The notes below the pieces were generated by a model, which ran no database searches, was not told the DNA's origin, and worked only from the letters and a program-made list of their open reading frames with translations. A stretch of DNA of 64,000 nucleotides, taken from positions 62,001-126,000 of the IMG/VR virus record IMGVR_UViG_3300030390_000715; one strand, given 5' to 3'. Origin of the DNA: a virus. The stretch's first letter is position 1. Every line of letters starts with the position of its first letter. A program made the position numbers and the translations under genes. Positions 32,259-40,251 of the stretch are shown piece by piece.

Positions 32259-32287
32259 TTGACTTTGGTTGATCATTATGTTACAAT
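32259..32287 (+). promoter_or_regulatory. sigma70-type promoter for gp32
   Basis: TTGACT (32259-32264) and TACAAT (32282-32287), spacer 17, 52 bases before gene 32. Confidence 0.65.
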
Positions 32288-32338
32288 ACTCGAAGTACCA
32301 TAAACTGAAATACACTGTTAATAATAGGAACAAGAAAT

Positions 32339-33247
32339 ATGTCTTTTGCAAATTTAAAACGTAACCGCAATTCAATCGCAGACCTCGTATCTGCGGGCGC
32401 CACAAACACTGAAAAGAAAAACTATGACGATGATCGTCAATGGAAAGCGACGGTCGATAAAGCTGGTAATGGCTATGCCGTTCTCCGTTTCTTGCCTGCA
32501 CCAGAAGGTAATGAGACTCCATGGGCTAGATATTGGGACCATGGCTTTAAAGGACCTACCGGTCAATGGATGATCGAACGATCATTGACTAGTATCGGGC
32601 AACCATGTCCAATATCAGAAGCAAATAGTGCGCTCTGGAATTCGGGCAACGAAGATGATAAAGCTATCGTGCGTGATCGTAAGCGTAGGCTTCATTATGT
32701 ATCGAATGTATTGGTCGTAAGTGATCCGAGCAACCCTTCTAATGAAGGTAAAGTAATGCTCTATACTTTCGGTAAGAAGATTCATGATAAGATCATGGAT
32801 GTTATGCAACCTCAGTTTCAAGATGAAGCTCCACTTAACCCATATGATATGTGGGAAGGCGCAGACTTCAAATTGAAAATCAGAAATTGGGAGGGTTATC
32901 GCAACTATGATAAGTCAGAGTTCGCCAGTCAATCAGCCTTATTAGGTGGTGATGACGAGAAGCTTGAAGCATTGTATGCCAAGACATATGATTTACATGA
33001 GTACACAGATCCTGCTAATTACAAAACTTACGCAGAATTATCTGCTCGTCTAGCTCTTGTATTGGGTCAATCTAGTCCTCAAACTCTGGCTCATTCTGCA
33101 TCACTTGATGCTCAATCTCCTGCTCCTGCTCCTGCAAGCGCACCTCAACCCAGCATCCCAGCCGCTGATGCCGCAGTTCCATCATCCGCAGCCTCTGATG
33201 ATGATGATACTATGGCATACTTCAGTTCTCTAGCGGCTGAAGACTAA
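32339..33247 (+). CDS. 32: single-stranded DNA-binding protein (T4 gp32)
   Basis: Coats single-stranded DNA during replication, recombination and repair. Layout matches gp32: basic LAST-like N-terminus (NLKRNR), OB core with RYWDHGFKG, YVSNVLVVSDPSNPSNEGKV (about 119-138, split) and WEGADFKLKIRNWEGYRNYDKS, then a Pro/Ala linker and an acidic, aromatic C-terminal tail (SDDDDTMAYFSSLAAED) for partner binding. The T4 zinc site is missing: the protein has one Cys only (GQPCPISE). It is flanked by its own promoter and terminator. Confidence 0.95.
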   Translation: MSFANLKRNRNSIADLVSAGATNTEKKNYDDDRQWKATVDKAGNGYAVLRFLPAPEGNETPWARYWDHGFKGPTGQWMIERSLTSIGQPCPISEANSALWNSGNEDDKAIVRDRKRRLHYVSNVLVVSDPSNPSNEGKVMLYTFGKKIHDKIMDVMQPQFQDEAPLNPYDMWEGADFKLKIRNWEGYRNYDKSEFASQSALLGGDDEKLEALYAKTYDLHEYTDPANYKTYAELSARLALVLGQSSPQTLAHSASLDAQSPAPAPASAPQPSIPAADAAVPSSAASDDDDTMAYFSSLAAED

Positions 33248-33254
33248 ACTAATC

Positions 33255-33282
33255 GGGGTTGGCATTCGTCAACCCCTTTTTT
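33255..33282 (+). terminator. intrinsic terminator after gp32
   Basis: GGGGTTG (33255-33261), eight-base loop, CAACCCC (33270-33276), then six T (33277-33282). Confidence 0.92.
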
Positions 33283-33301
33283 AATTTGAAGGACTTATAT
33301 T

Positions 33302-34006
33302 ATGGATTACTCAACAATTCTCCAACTTTATTCACCATCGATTTTAGAATATATCTTTCTAGGAATTATATTATTAAGTTTCATTCTATATCTTTATAAT
33401 CCTAAGGAACATTGGTCGATAGAGATGCAGAAGCGATTCGAATACCAGAACATGCCCGTATTAATACCAGTCCCTATCATAACTAAAGATATGGGATTCT
33501 GGAGTGCAATGAGAACTTGGCTATTCACTCGAAGGACCTTTGAGCTAGGTGAAGATTTTAATTTTTCATTAAGAAGATATGGCACAGATTTTATTATACC
33601 AAAAGGATTTCGTACAGACTGCGCCTCTATACCTAGATTTCTTGGCGCATTCTTATCTCCGACTGGTCTTCTTTTGATTCCAGGAATCGTTCACGATTAT
33701 TGCTATCGAACAGGATACTATCCACCCGCGCCGGGTAGTGAGTTTTTCTATGTAGACGCTATTTCGCGAAAGGAATCAGATATTTGGTTTCGTGAAATCG
33801 CTACTTCGGTCAACGGTTTTGTTGTATTGAACCATATCGCGTATGTAGCACTAAGACTAACCGGATGGTGGGGATGGAAAGGGAGTGCTAGTGAACAAAC
33901 AAAATGGTGGCTTAAACCAGGCTTTATCTTTTGGATTCTTGCCGCAGTCGTGTTGACCCTTTACTCTTGTAACGTACCTAGGTATGATATAATATATACA
34001 TATTGA
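33302..34006 (+). CDS. DUF1353 membrane protein, 234 aa
   Basis: The central DUF1353 motif is clear: IPKGFRTDCASIPR (about 99-112), PTGLLLIPGIVHDYCYRTGY (split, about 119-138) and a later YVALRLTGWWGW. Hydrophobic helices lie at about residues 14-33 and 209-226, so it is probably anchored at both ends. The function of the family is not established; it is common in phages and prophages. Preceded by AAGGA. Confidence 0.75.
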   Translation: MDYSTILQLYSPSILEYIFLGIILLSFILYLYNPKEHWSIEMQKRFEYQNMPVLIPVPIITKDMGFWSAMRTWLFTRRTFELGEDFNFSLRRYGTDFIIPKGFRTDCASIPRFLGAFLSPTGLLLIPGIVHDYCYRTGYYPPAPGSEFFYVDAISRKESDIWFREIATSVNGFVVLNHIAYVALRLTGWWGWKGSASEQTKWWLKPGFIFWILAAVVLTLYSCNVPRYDIIYTY

Positions 34007-34021
34007 CAGAGGATGCAATAA

Positions 34022-34453
34022 ATGTTTGAATATAGATGTAAAGTAGTGAGAGTCATTGACGGAGATACAGTGGTTGTAGATATCGACTTAGGTTTCGGTA
34101 TCGAAATGAGGAATCAGACCATAAGATTGCGTGGTGTAGATACTCCGGAAGTTCGTACACGAGATGACATAGAAAAGATGTACGGTAATATAGCCAAAGA
34201 CTATGTGGAACATATGCTACTTTCGCAAGAAGAAACACATGGGTATGTTGTTTTGAAATCATATTCGTTTTCAGGAAAGTACGGTAGAACGCTCGGTGAT
34301 TTTATAGTAGAAGGATCTTCACTCGCTTCGATGATAATAGAAGAGCATGTTGGTGTAGAATACATCATCACGGAATCAAAAGAAGATCGAGCAAAAAAGC
34401 ATGTTCTCAATAGAACCTTAATAAGTGAAGAGATGACAGAGGGCTATATTTGA
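34022..34453 (+). CDS. staphylococcal-nuclease-type (SNase/TNase) endonuclease
   Basis: SNase fold motifs: VIDGDTVVVDIDLG (residues 11-24) with the metal-binding Asp15, RLRGVDTPE (35-43) with Arg37 and catalytic Glu43, and GKYGRTLGDF (about 85-94) with the second Arg. No signal peptide, so it acts in the cytoplasm, perhaps in host nucleic acid breakdown. It ends directly before the next start. Confidence 0.88.
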   Translation: MFEYRCKVVRVIDGDTVVVDIDLGFGIEMRNQTIRLRGVDTPEVRTRDDIEKMYGNIAKDYVEHMLLSQEETHGYVVLKSYSFSGKYGRTLGDFIVEGSSLASMIIEEHVGVEYIITESKEDRAKKHVLNRTLISEEMTEGYI

Positions 34454-34750
34454 ATGGCTAAACACATCGAAGATAAAACGCATAGCGGAAATGAACTAAG
34501 AACCATATGTGAAATGCATCGTGAGTTATACGATATAGTGTATGAGGTTGATGGCATGGAAGAAGCTTGTAGAATTCTTCAAGAAGCTTACACCGCGGCA
34601 AAGAAGATGGACGCAAAGCTTCGCCAATATGCGGGTGACTATGATAACGAATGGTGGGAGCTTGAACGTGAGATAGTCATATCAGAAAAGATACAAAACA
34701 GAACAGCCCGATCAATAGAACGGAAAGAAATAAAAAAACGAGAGATGTAA
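34454..34750 (+). CDS. hypothetical protein, 98 aa, helical
   Basis: Highly charged, almost all helix, with a DNEWWELERE segment and a basic end (ERKEIKKREM). Starts immediately after the nuclease stop, so it is co-translated with it and could be its partner or inhibitor. No family recognised. Confidence 0.55.
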   Translation: MAKHIEDKTHSGNELRTICEMHRELYDIVYEVDGMEEACRILQEAYTAAKKMDAKLRQYAGDYDNEWWELEREIVISEKIQNRTARSIERKEIKKREM

Positions 34751-34756
34751 TGTACG

Positions 34757-34892
34757 AGAGATGTAATTGATCTCTAGTGGGCTCCCCACGACGAGAAGCG
34801 AGATAATTACTCGTAGGAGACGAGCTATCAATAGACTAGCCGTTATGGTAAAGCGTCACACGATTATGAATGGCTTGGCCGCTAGTAATCGT
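34757..34892 (+). ncRNA. possible structured RNA or complex terminator in convergent gap
   Basis: The 159-base gap between convergent genes has no supported ORF but several pairings: AGAGAT (34757-34762) with ATCTCT (34770-34775); GTGGG-CTC-CCCAC (34777-34789); CTCGT (34810-34814) with either ACGAG at 34791-34795 or at 34820-34824; ACTAGC (34835-34840) with GCTAGT (34881-34886); ACGATTA (34860-34866) with TAATCGT (34886-34892). The last two interleave like a pseudoknot. Strand of transcription is not known. Confidence 0.4.
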
Positions 34893-34909
34893 TCCACTAA
34901 ATTTTTAAT

Positions 34910-36301
34910 TTACCAAGAGTAAGCGTTTGATCGTGTTCCGTTGTTTGTTGTAGGACTAGTCATAACAAACGGGCTACTAGTATTAGAAACATTGTTTTGT
35001 GTAGTAGTCGGTGCTGATACTTGGGTTGTCTGTACAATGGTCACATTAGCGTCACCAGACGCACTGGATGTCTGTCTCCCGATCTCTTCGCTAACACTCT
35101 GTCGAGACTCGTCACCTTTTATCATTTCCGCAGTAACAGTTTTTGTTACAAACTCAACGCGCTCTTGCGCGTCTGTACGTTGTTCAGCTTTCCATCTAGA
35201 AAGATCACCATACTTCTCACTTTCGTTTACGCCAGTAATCGAAGCTATATCAGCCATAGTACTGGCAGAAAAGGTGGGCTGAGGTATGGGTGGCTTTTCA
35301 CCCTTACCAGAGTTGTCGTTGAATCCATTATCGAATTCGCGCATGAATGCTTCTATCGGAGAATCGCCTTTAGTGAAGATAGCTTTAATTGCGGCTGTCG
35401 CACCTCTACCTACACCTTCGACGAAATTCAAGATAGTGTCAACAATACTACCGAAGCTGTCTGCCATTGAAAACCCGTCGAGTAGTTTAGAGAAATTATC
35501 AAAGCCTAGTTTACTAGACAACCAAGAGATTCCATCTTTGAGTAGATCAAGGGGTAGGGTAACTAGGCTACCGATTCCTTTAAGAACACCTTTCGCAACG
35601 GCTGTAAACTTAGCGAACAGATCAGAGCCATCACCTAGACTAGTCAACTCTTCGAATATTGCCATTCCGGTTTCTATTGCTAATGTGATAGGCAAGAATG
35701 CTCTACCAATAATTCTGAAAAAACCAAATACCTTAGAGAACGAAGCTCCGAACTTTGATATGAATCTCGTAACAGGCTCAAAGAAGCTTGTAATCTTTGC
35801 GAATGTTTTACCTATAACGCCCTTTGTGCCTATAAATGAATTCAATCTACCGAAGAAGTCTGTCATAGGTTTGAAGGACGATCCAATCTTTGTGAGTATT
35901 GCTCCCACCTTTCCGTTTGCGCTAAAGATAGCTTTAAAGCTATTTGACCATTTTGTTAGTCTAGCTCCGACATCGAAATTCATCTTCTTCAGAATAGCAT
36001 TCAAGGTGTCGCCTAGCCCCAAAGTGAAGCCTGCTATGGAGCCTGCTATTCCTGCTACTAAAGCCGCGAATCCAAAGTTTAGACCTTCGGTATTCTTAAC
36101 AGTAGGCACTTCAGGTTGGACGCTCGAATCATCTTTACCAGAAATACGCTCACGCATATTCTCAGCCTCGTCCATCTTGTTACTAGCCCAGAGAGTGATA
36201 AAGTTGTCGATGTTGCGATCAAGCCTAGTGAGAACGTCATTATTCGCACGTTGCTCCATGACAACATCATTTAGAGTCTTACCTTTAGCTTTCTTAGCCA
36301 C
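34910..36301 (-). CDS. probable tail tape-measure protein, 463 aa
   Basis: Long helical protein with a glycine/alanine-rich hydrophobic stretch (LVAGIAGSIAGFTLGLG, about residues 82-98) and many amphipathic helices rich in Phe/Lys/Gly (residues 110-320). A polar Thr/Ser/Asn-rich C-terminus follows. It stands directly behind the gp26 gene and its frameshift extension, the standard position of a tape measure after its chaperones. Start is GTG at 36301, overlapping the upstream frame by eight bases. No clear similarity to T4 gp29. Alternative: another internal tail or hub protein. Confidence 0.6.
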   Translation of the reverse strand: MAKKAKGKTLNDVVMEQRANNDVLTRLDRNIDNFITLWASNKMDEAENMRERISGKDDSSVQPEVPTVKNTEGLNFGFAALVAGIAGSIAGFTLGLGDTLNAILKKMNFDVGARLTKWSNSFKAIFSANGKVGAILTKIGSSFKPMTDFFGRLNSFIGTKGVIGKTFAKITSFFEPVTRFISKFGASFSKVFGFFRIIGRAFLPITLAIETGMAIFEELTSLGDGSDLFAKFTAVAKGVLKGIGSLVTLPLDLLKDGISWLSSKLGFDNFSKLLDGFSMADSFGSIVDTILNFVEGVGRGATAAIKAIFTKGDSPIEAFMREFDNGFNDNSGKGEKPPIPQPTFSASTMADIASITGVNESEKYGDLSRWKAEQRTDAQERVEFVTKTVTAEMIKGDESRQSVSEEIGRQTSSASGDANVTIVQTTQVSAPTTTQNNVSNTSSPFVMTSPTTNNGTRSNAYSW

Positions 36302-36490
36302 CGTTTTCTTGCTCCTTTCGTTGGGCTTCTTCTTCTTCTAGAGCTTGCATTAACATGATCATATGTACCTCTCTCTCCCATGGCATCATTTCATCTAACT
36401 CTGTTAAAGAGTATTTATGATACCTAAGTAGCATAAAGTTCGATTTAAAATAATTTGTAAGGGACTCATGAGAGAGGCATACTAAAAAAA
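36294..36490 (-). CDS. -1 frameshift extension of gp26 (tail chaperone T-like part)
   Basis: The frame one base back from gp26 is open from the T7 run at gp26's end to TAA at 36294. The clearest protein-like part, from ATG 36434 (46 aa), reads HKYSLTELDEMMPWEREVHM and ends in Glu-rich helix, like the short second part of tail-assembly chaperones made by frameshifting. It has no obvious ribosome-binding site of its own. The stop overlaps the tape-measure GTG start. Confidence 0.6.
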
Positions 36491-37180
36491 CGACTGCATG
36501 CCCTCAAGTTTTAATTTATTTGCATGCCCGCAATCCGAACACTCAAACTCTATAGTATGCTTAACTGCTGGCATATTCTCAAGATAATCGGATAGCTTTG
36601 AGAACTGGCTTTGAGTCATTGAGTCAATGAATTCTCCCATACTCTCTTCGCTCTCCTCACTAGCGTTTATTCTATTTTCGCCATTATCTGTTATTATTGT
36701 CTTAATACATTTACCTAGTACACTGAATCCTTGCGTTCTACTATCACCGTCGAAGTCAAGCATCGTGTAATTAGGGTAATCCATCTCCACGCTAATATCG
36801 TCAGTAAGTTCTATGATCGATGACGAAGCGGTCTTCTCGCATTTAATCGAGCTAATGTCAATACTATTCTTGTTAGGAGTCTTACACTCAGAACAATCTA
36901 GTTTTACGTCTATCTTATCTCCTACAGACTTAGATCGAATTTGCAAGAACATATATTCGATGTCAAATGTTTTGAGATCATCGTTCTTTATATTACCGTC
37001 GATACAAGCAATAACGGTATCTACAACCGCAGACATTATTTGTCCAGGGTCTTGCTGTTCTGATGCCATTAACAATATCTTTTCTTCTTTAACTAAGTAA
37101 GGTCTGTACTTGACTTTCTTGCCTGTAGATGGTATAGTTAGTGTATATTTTGGAACACTATTTAACTGTGGTAATGCCAT
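36482..37180 (-). CDS. 26: baseplate hub/tail assembly protein (T4 gp26-like)
   Basis: N-terminus follows the gp26 pattern: PSTGKKVKYRPYLVKEEKILLMA (about 17-39). Two Cys pairs (CSEC near residue 96 and CSDC near 215) could bind zinc. In T4, gp26 is needed for hub assembly. Here the position before the tape measure and the T7 run at the 3' end suggest a chaperone whose longer form is made by frameshift. 232 aa against 208 in T4. Confidence 0.8.
   Translation of the reverse strand: MALPQLNSVPKYTLTIPSTGKKVKYRPYLVKEEKILLMASEQQDPGQIMSAVVDTVIACIDGNIKNDDLKTFDIEYMFLQIRSKSVGDKIDVKLDCSECKTPNKNSIDISSIKCEKTASSSIIELTDDISVEMDYPNYTMLDFDGDSRTQGFSVLGKCIKTIITDNGENRINASEESEESMGEFIDSMTQSQFSKLSDYLENMPAVKHTIEFECSDCGHANKLKLEGMQSFF
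36484..36490 (-). promoter_or_regulatory. candidate -1 ribosomal frameshift site (T7 run)
   Basis: Seven T in a row on the coding (minus) strand at the last two Phe codons of gp26 (TTT-TTT-TAG). Slipping back one base replaces the stop with TTA-GTA and enters the frame of the 36294-36434 extension. Confidence 0.55.
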
Positions 37181-37196
37181 GATTTATTCTCAGTTG

Positions 37197-37925
37197 TTAT
37201 ATTGAATTATATAGTGAGTTTGTTAACTTATTTAGTATGCCCGTAGTAGCCGCTCCAGTAGCTGTAATTCCTACCTTACCCTTATCTTTGTTCTGGAGTA
37301 CTTCGCCCTGCCAAGACTTGTATGTAAACTCTACAGTGAATTGACTTATCTCATTAGAAGCACCGTCCGAAAATGTTTCGTATGATACAGACTTAGGATA
37401 TGCACGATCTAATAGCCAATGGTAGTTAGCAAAGCCCGAAGTACCTGCGTCAATATCTAAGTCGAGATTTATATTGATTGGTCCTAATCTTACGTCTTTA
37501 CTCTTGTTGAGAATAGGTATGCTGAATCCTTTCTCTAATTGATAGATGTGTAAAGGAAAGCAGTAGTTGTCGGCATACTCAGAAACATACCTACCTTCTA
37601 GATCGTCAGTACGAACGATAATGCTATCCATCCAACCTTCGAAATATCGTCGGGTACTCTGATCATTCATTACACGAAAGGTCATAGAGACTTCAGGATT
37701 CTGAAACCCGTACGCGACTTGTTGTTGATCAACACCCATATCACGAGCCGCAGTAAGAATTTGCCTCGAAGGTAATGTCACACTCGTACAGAGAAACGAC
37801 ATGTTCCTAGGAGAATCAGCTCCTTGAATCGCAGGCAATTGAACATGATATAAATTCGTCTTTGCGGCTCCACGTTTTGAACCTACAAGACTTTTAAATT
37901 CATCTATGCTACTTGGTCTAAACAT
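37197..37925 (-). CDS. tail-tube-fold protein (gp54/gp19-like), 242 aa
   Basis: Tail tube fold signs: N-terminal NLYHVQLP, a SFLCTSVTLPSRQI strand pair, VSMTFRVMND in the middle and the C-terminal RAYPKSVSYETFSDGASNEI then FTVEFTYKSW. That could be the tube protein gp19 or the tube initiator gp54 of T4. Its length and its place beside gp26 and gp4 rather than the sheath gene favour the initiator. Starts with a TAATG overlap on the upstream stop. Confidence 0.7.
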   Translation of the reverse strand: MFRPSSIDEFKSLVGSKRGAAKTNLYHVQLPAIQGADSPRNMSFLCTSVTLPSRQILTAARDMGVDQQQVAYGFQNPEVSMTFRVMNDQSTRRYFEGWMDSIIVRTDDLEGRYVSEYADNYCFPLHIYQLEKGFSIPILNKSKDVRLGPININLDLDIDAGTSGFANYHWLLDRAYPKSVSYETFSDGASNEISQFTVEFTYKSWQGEVLQNKDKGKVGITATGAATTGILNKLTNSLYNSI

Positions 37926-38524
37926 TAGATCATGCTCCTTGAATCTTTATAAACAGCACCTTTATTACCCTGAAATTGTTGCGTCGGTAAAAATGTCGCT
38001 ATTTCCCATTCTGGTGGTGGTACGTATGCCATCTGCCCTTCAATTTGAGAAGTCAGGTAATGCTTTAAACACGGCTTGAACCATTTAAACTTTGAACTAG
38101 CAGTAAGAAATTTGTATGAGGCTTGAAACTTAGTAGTTTCATCCCACGCTTTATTGTTTGTAACTTTCATTAGTTCGTCCAGTAACTTGGCACGAAGTGG
38201 TATAGGCAAGTAGTGAAGATTCAGCCCTAGAAACCCACCCTTTGCAGGACCAACAATGATCACTAAAGGAAATGCGTCCCAGTACGGAAGCGTATCTCGG
38301 TGCTTGGCATCGTAGAAGTACATGTACATATCACCAATGCCTTTGCTACTACGAGCGCCACGCGTACTGCGTAACTCTAGCTCTTGTTCTCGCATAAGAG
38401 CGCGACGATTAATGCCTCGCATTTTTTGCACTTTCTTTCTAAACCATGCAGTCGCCTCTTTACTACGTGGCGTTATGCCCGCACGAAACGCTTCTTGTTC
38501 TACTTTTTTAAAGATTTCACTCAT
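37925..38524 (-). CDS. conserved T4-like virion-associated protein, 199 aa
   Basis: Core motif MYFYDAKHRDTLPYWDAFPL (about 67-86), followed by GGFLGLNLHYLPIPLRAKLL. I know this pattern from structural-gene regions of marine T4-like phages but cannot attach a T4 gene number. Basic N-terminus (RKKVQKMRGINRRALMR). Lies between gp4 and the tube-fold gene in one leftward operon. Confidence 0.65.
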   Translation of the reverse strand: MSEIFKKVEQEAFRAGITPRSKEATAWFRKKVQKMRGINRRALMREQELELRSTRGARSSKGIGDMYMYFYDAKHRDTLPYWDAFPLVIIVGPAKGGFLGLNLHYLPIPLRAKLLDELMKVTNNKAWDETTKFQASYKFLTASSKFKWFKPCLKHYLTSQIEGQMAYVPPPEWEIATFLPTQQFQGNKGAVYKDSRSMI

Positions 38525-38528
38525 ACGT

Positions 38529-39023
38529 TTATTTAGTCTTTTTCTTAGTGGATTTTAATTTCTTTAGTGGTTTTAGTTTCTTCAGTGGCTTAGGCATTAT
38601 TCCTTTCGCAGTCAACTCAACCTCTGTCCATATTTCAAACGACCAACCGTTATCTTTTGCGAAGTTAGAGGCGGCTTTCCATTTATTCTGGTTTTTAACA
38701 TACGTCAATCCCTCGTTTAAATATCGTCGGGTGCGCTTATCACCTTTTGGTGGCATCGTCTCTTTCTTCGGCTTGATCTCAATAAGAACAGTTCGACGAT
38801 CAGCATATGTCACTTTCAAGTCCATGAAGTATCGATGATATCGTTTATCGATGTCATAGTAATAGGGTATCACAACCTCTTCGCTTGACCATCCTATAAC
38901 ATTAGGGTCATCGTCGCACCATGTAAAGGCGTATTTCTCCCACATTGATCGATACACCACTTTAGAATAGTCACCCTTATACTTGGATGGGTTTTTAACT
39001 TTATATCTGCCAGAATAAGCCAC
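38529..39023 (-). CDS. 4: head completion protein (T4 gp4-like)
   Basis: T4 gp4 finishes the filled head before tail joining. Matching blocks by eye: KVKNPSKYKGDYSKVVYRSMWE (split, about 8-29), DDDPNVIGWSSEEVVIPY (37-54), HRYFMDLKV, VLIEIKPKKETMPP (about 79-92) and KWKAASNFAKDNGW. The E-I-K in LIEIKP and the upstream Asp give a nuclease-like (PD-(D/E)XK) look. GTG start at 39023 with AAGGGA upstream. The C-terminus has a Lys-Pro-Leu repeat (KPLKKLKPLKKLKSTKKK). Confidence 0.92.
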   Translation of the reverse strand: MAYSGRYKVKNPSKYKGDYSKVVYRSMWEKYAFTWCDDDPNVIGWSSEEVVIPYYYDIDKRYHRYFMDLKVTYADRRTVLIEIKPKKETMPPKGDKRTRRYLNEGLTYVKNQNKWKAASNFAKDNGWSFEIWTEVELTAKGIMPKPLKKLKPLKKLKSTKKKTK

Positions 39024-39032
39024 TAGTTCCCT

Positions 39033-39040
39033 TATAAATA
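39033..39040 (+). promoter_or_regulatory. T4-type late promoter box
   Basis: Exact TATAAATA, 38 bases before the gp48 start, in the gap between the leftward and rightward tail operons. Confidence 0.75.
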
Positions 39041-39078
39041 AAGATTATTAGAAACTATATTTAGTAAGGTTTAAAAAT

Positions 39079-40251
39079 ATGAATCCTAGTCAAATTAAGA
39101 AAGCGGAGCAGGATGCGCGTAACACAGCACAGTCTATAAGTCAAGACGCGACCAATGTTATTTTTGACAAAAAGATGGAGGGACTTGATGGTACTGAATC
39201 GACTCGTTCTGAAGTCTCGGCTCTTAATGCTAAAACTCGTGAATTCAGATATCCTCTGTCTATGCCTATGTCGGGTAAAGGCTACCCCGGAACAATTACA
39301 TTTACTGCATACAAGATTGATGGTAAACTTGACCTTGGTGCATCTCTAGGATCAGCATTCGATAGAGCTACGAAATTCTTATCAGGTACTGATACAGACA
39401 TTAGTGAGGCTGAAATAGATGCAAGGGCAACCGAAAGCGCGTTGGTCCTTGCAGAACAGAAAGCTAATGCAGGTAAAAAGAATCGATCAACTACGTCTTA
39501 TGAGAATACTTCGCGAGGTGAACCAGTAGGTAAAGTGGTGATGCCCCTCCAAAGAGACTTACGCTTTTCTGACAATGTTACATACGATTCACCACCTCTT
39601 GGAGCATTAGGAGCTGGTCTCGAAGCGATAGGTGGTGGTAGAAATCCATTCGCCGGAGCTACTAACGGTGACGGAACATTCACAACTACTGCGGCTGCCT
39701 TAGCCGCGCAAGCTGTAGCAAAAGCTTCGGGTGCTGGTATTGGTGCTATAGTCGGTAAGTTAGCAGGAAGCGCATTAGGTGGTGCTGTCATAGGATCTGG
39801 AGCGACCGAAGGATTAGGTGATGCTGTTCGAAGTTCGACACGTATATCCTCCGCACCTAATCACAGAACATTATTCAAAGAAGTTCAGCTTCGACAATTC
39901 TCTTTCACATTTAAGATGATAGCAAATAGCGAACGAGAAGCGTTTGAGATAAAGCAGATCATAAAGTTCTTTAGGCAAGAGTTGTATCCTGAAAAGATCA
40001 CAGTAGGTGACGAGAACATACCTATTGCATACAAGTTTCCTAATGTATTTGAACTTCAGGTGAAGAATCAAACAGGTGGTAATCCCGCTTCAAAAATTCA
40101 GCGGTGCTATCTTAAAGATGTGCAAACATCATATAACTCAACGGGTAACGGTCTACATACAGACGGATCGTTTGTAGAATGTGATTTAACGATTAACTTC
40201 CAAGAGATATCAGCACTCGATAAAAACATGATAAGGGACAGAGGATACTAA
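39079..40251 (+). CDS. 48: baseplate tail-tube cap (T4 gp48-like)
   Basis: Caps the baseplate and starts the tube. The N-terminal third is polar. A central Gly/Ala-rich, hydrophobic segment (about 175-260) is followed by the conserved end: NHRTLFKEVQLRQFSFTFKM (about 265-284), YKFPNVFEL, CYLKDVQTSYN and DGSFVECDLTINFQEI, as in gp48. 390 aa against 364 in T4. First gene of the rightward baseplate operon. Confidence 0.85.
   Translation: MNPSQIKKAEQDARNTAQSISQDATNVIFDKKMEGLDGTESTRSEVSALNAKTREFRYPLSMPMSGKGYPGTITFTAYKIDGKLDLGASLGSAFDRATKFLSGTDTDISEAEIDARATESALVLAEQKANAGKKNRSTTSYENTSRGEPVGKVVMPLQRDLRFSDNVTYDSPPLGALGAGLEAIGGGRNPFAGATNGDGTFTTTAAALAAQAVAKASGAGIGAIVGKLAGSALGGAVIGSGATEGLGDAVRSSTRISSAPNHRTLFKEVQLRQFSFTFKMIANSEREAFEIKQIIKFFRQELYPEKITVGDENIPIAYKFPNVFELQVKNQTGGNPASKIQRCYLKDVQTSYNSTGNGLHTDGSFVECDLTINFQEISALDKNMIRDRGY

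Noticed and set aside
34845-34922. 25-codon ORF in the convergent gap
   Set aside because: Too short, no binding site, and it runs into the end of the opposite gene; RNA structure explains the region better.
35286-36341. 351-codon open frame on the plus strand opposite the tape-measure gene
   Set aside because: It is a mirror frame of the tape measure; composition is Pro/Ser/Leu-rich without any domain, and it has no neighbour, promoter or binding site.
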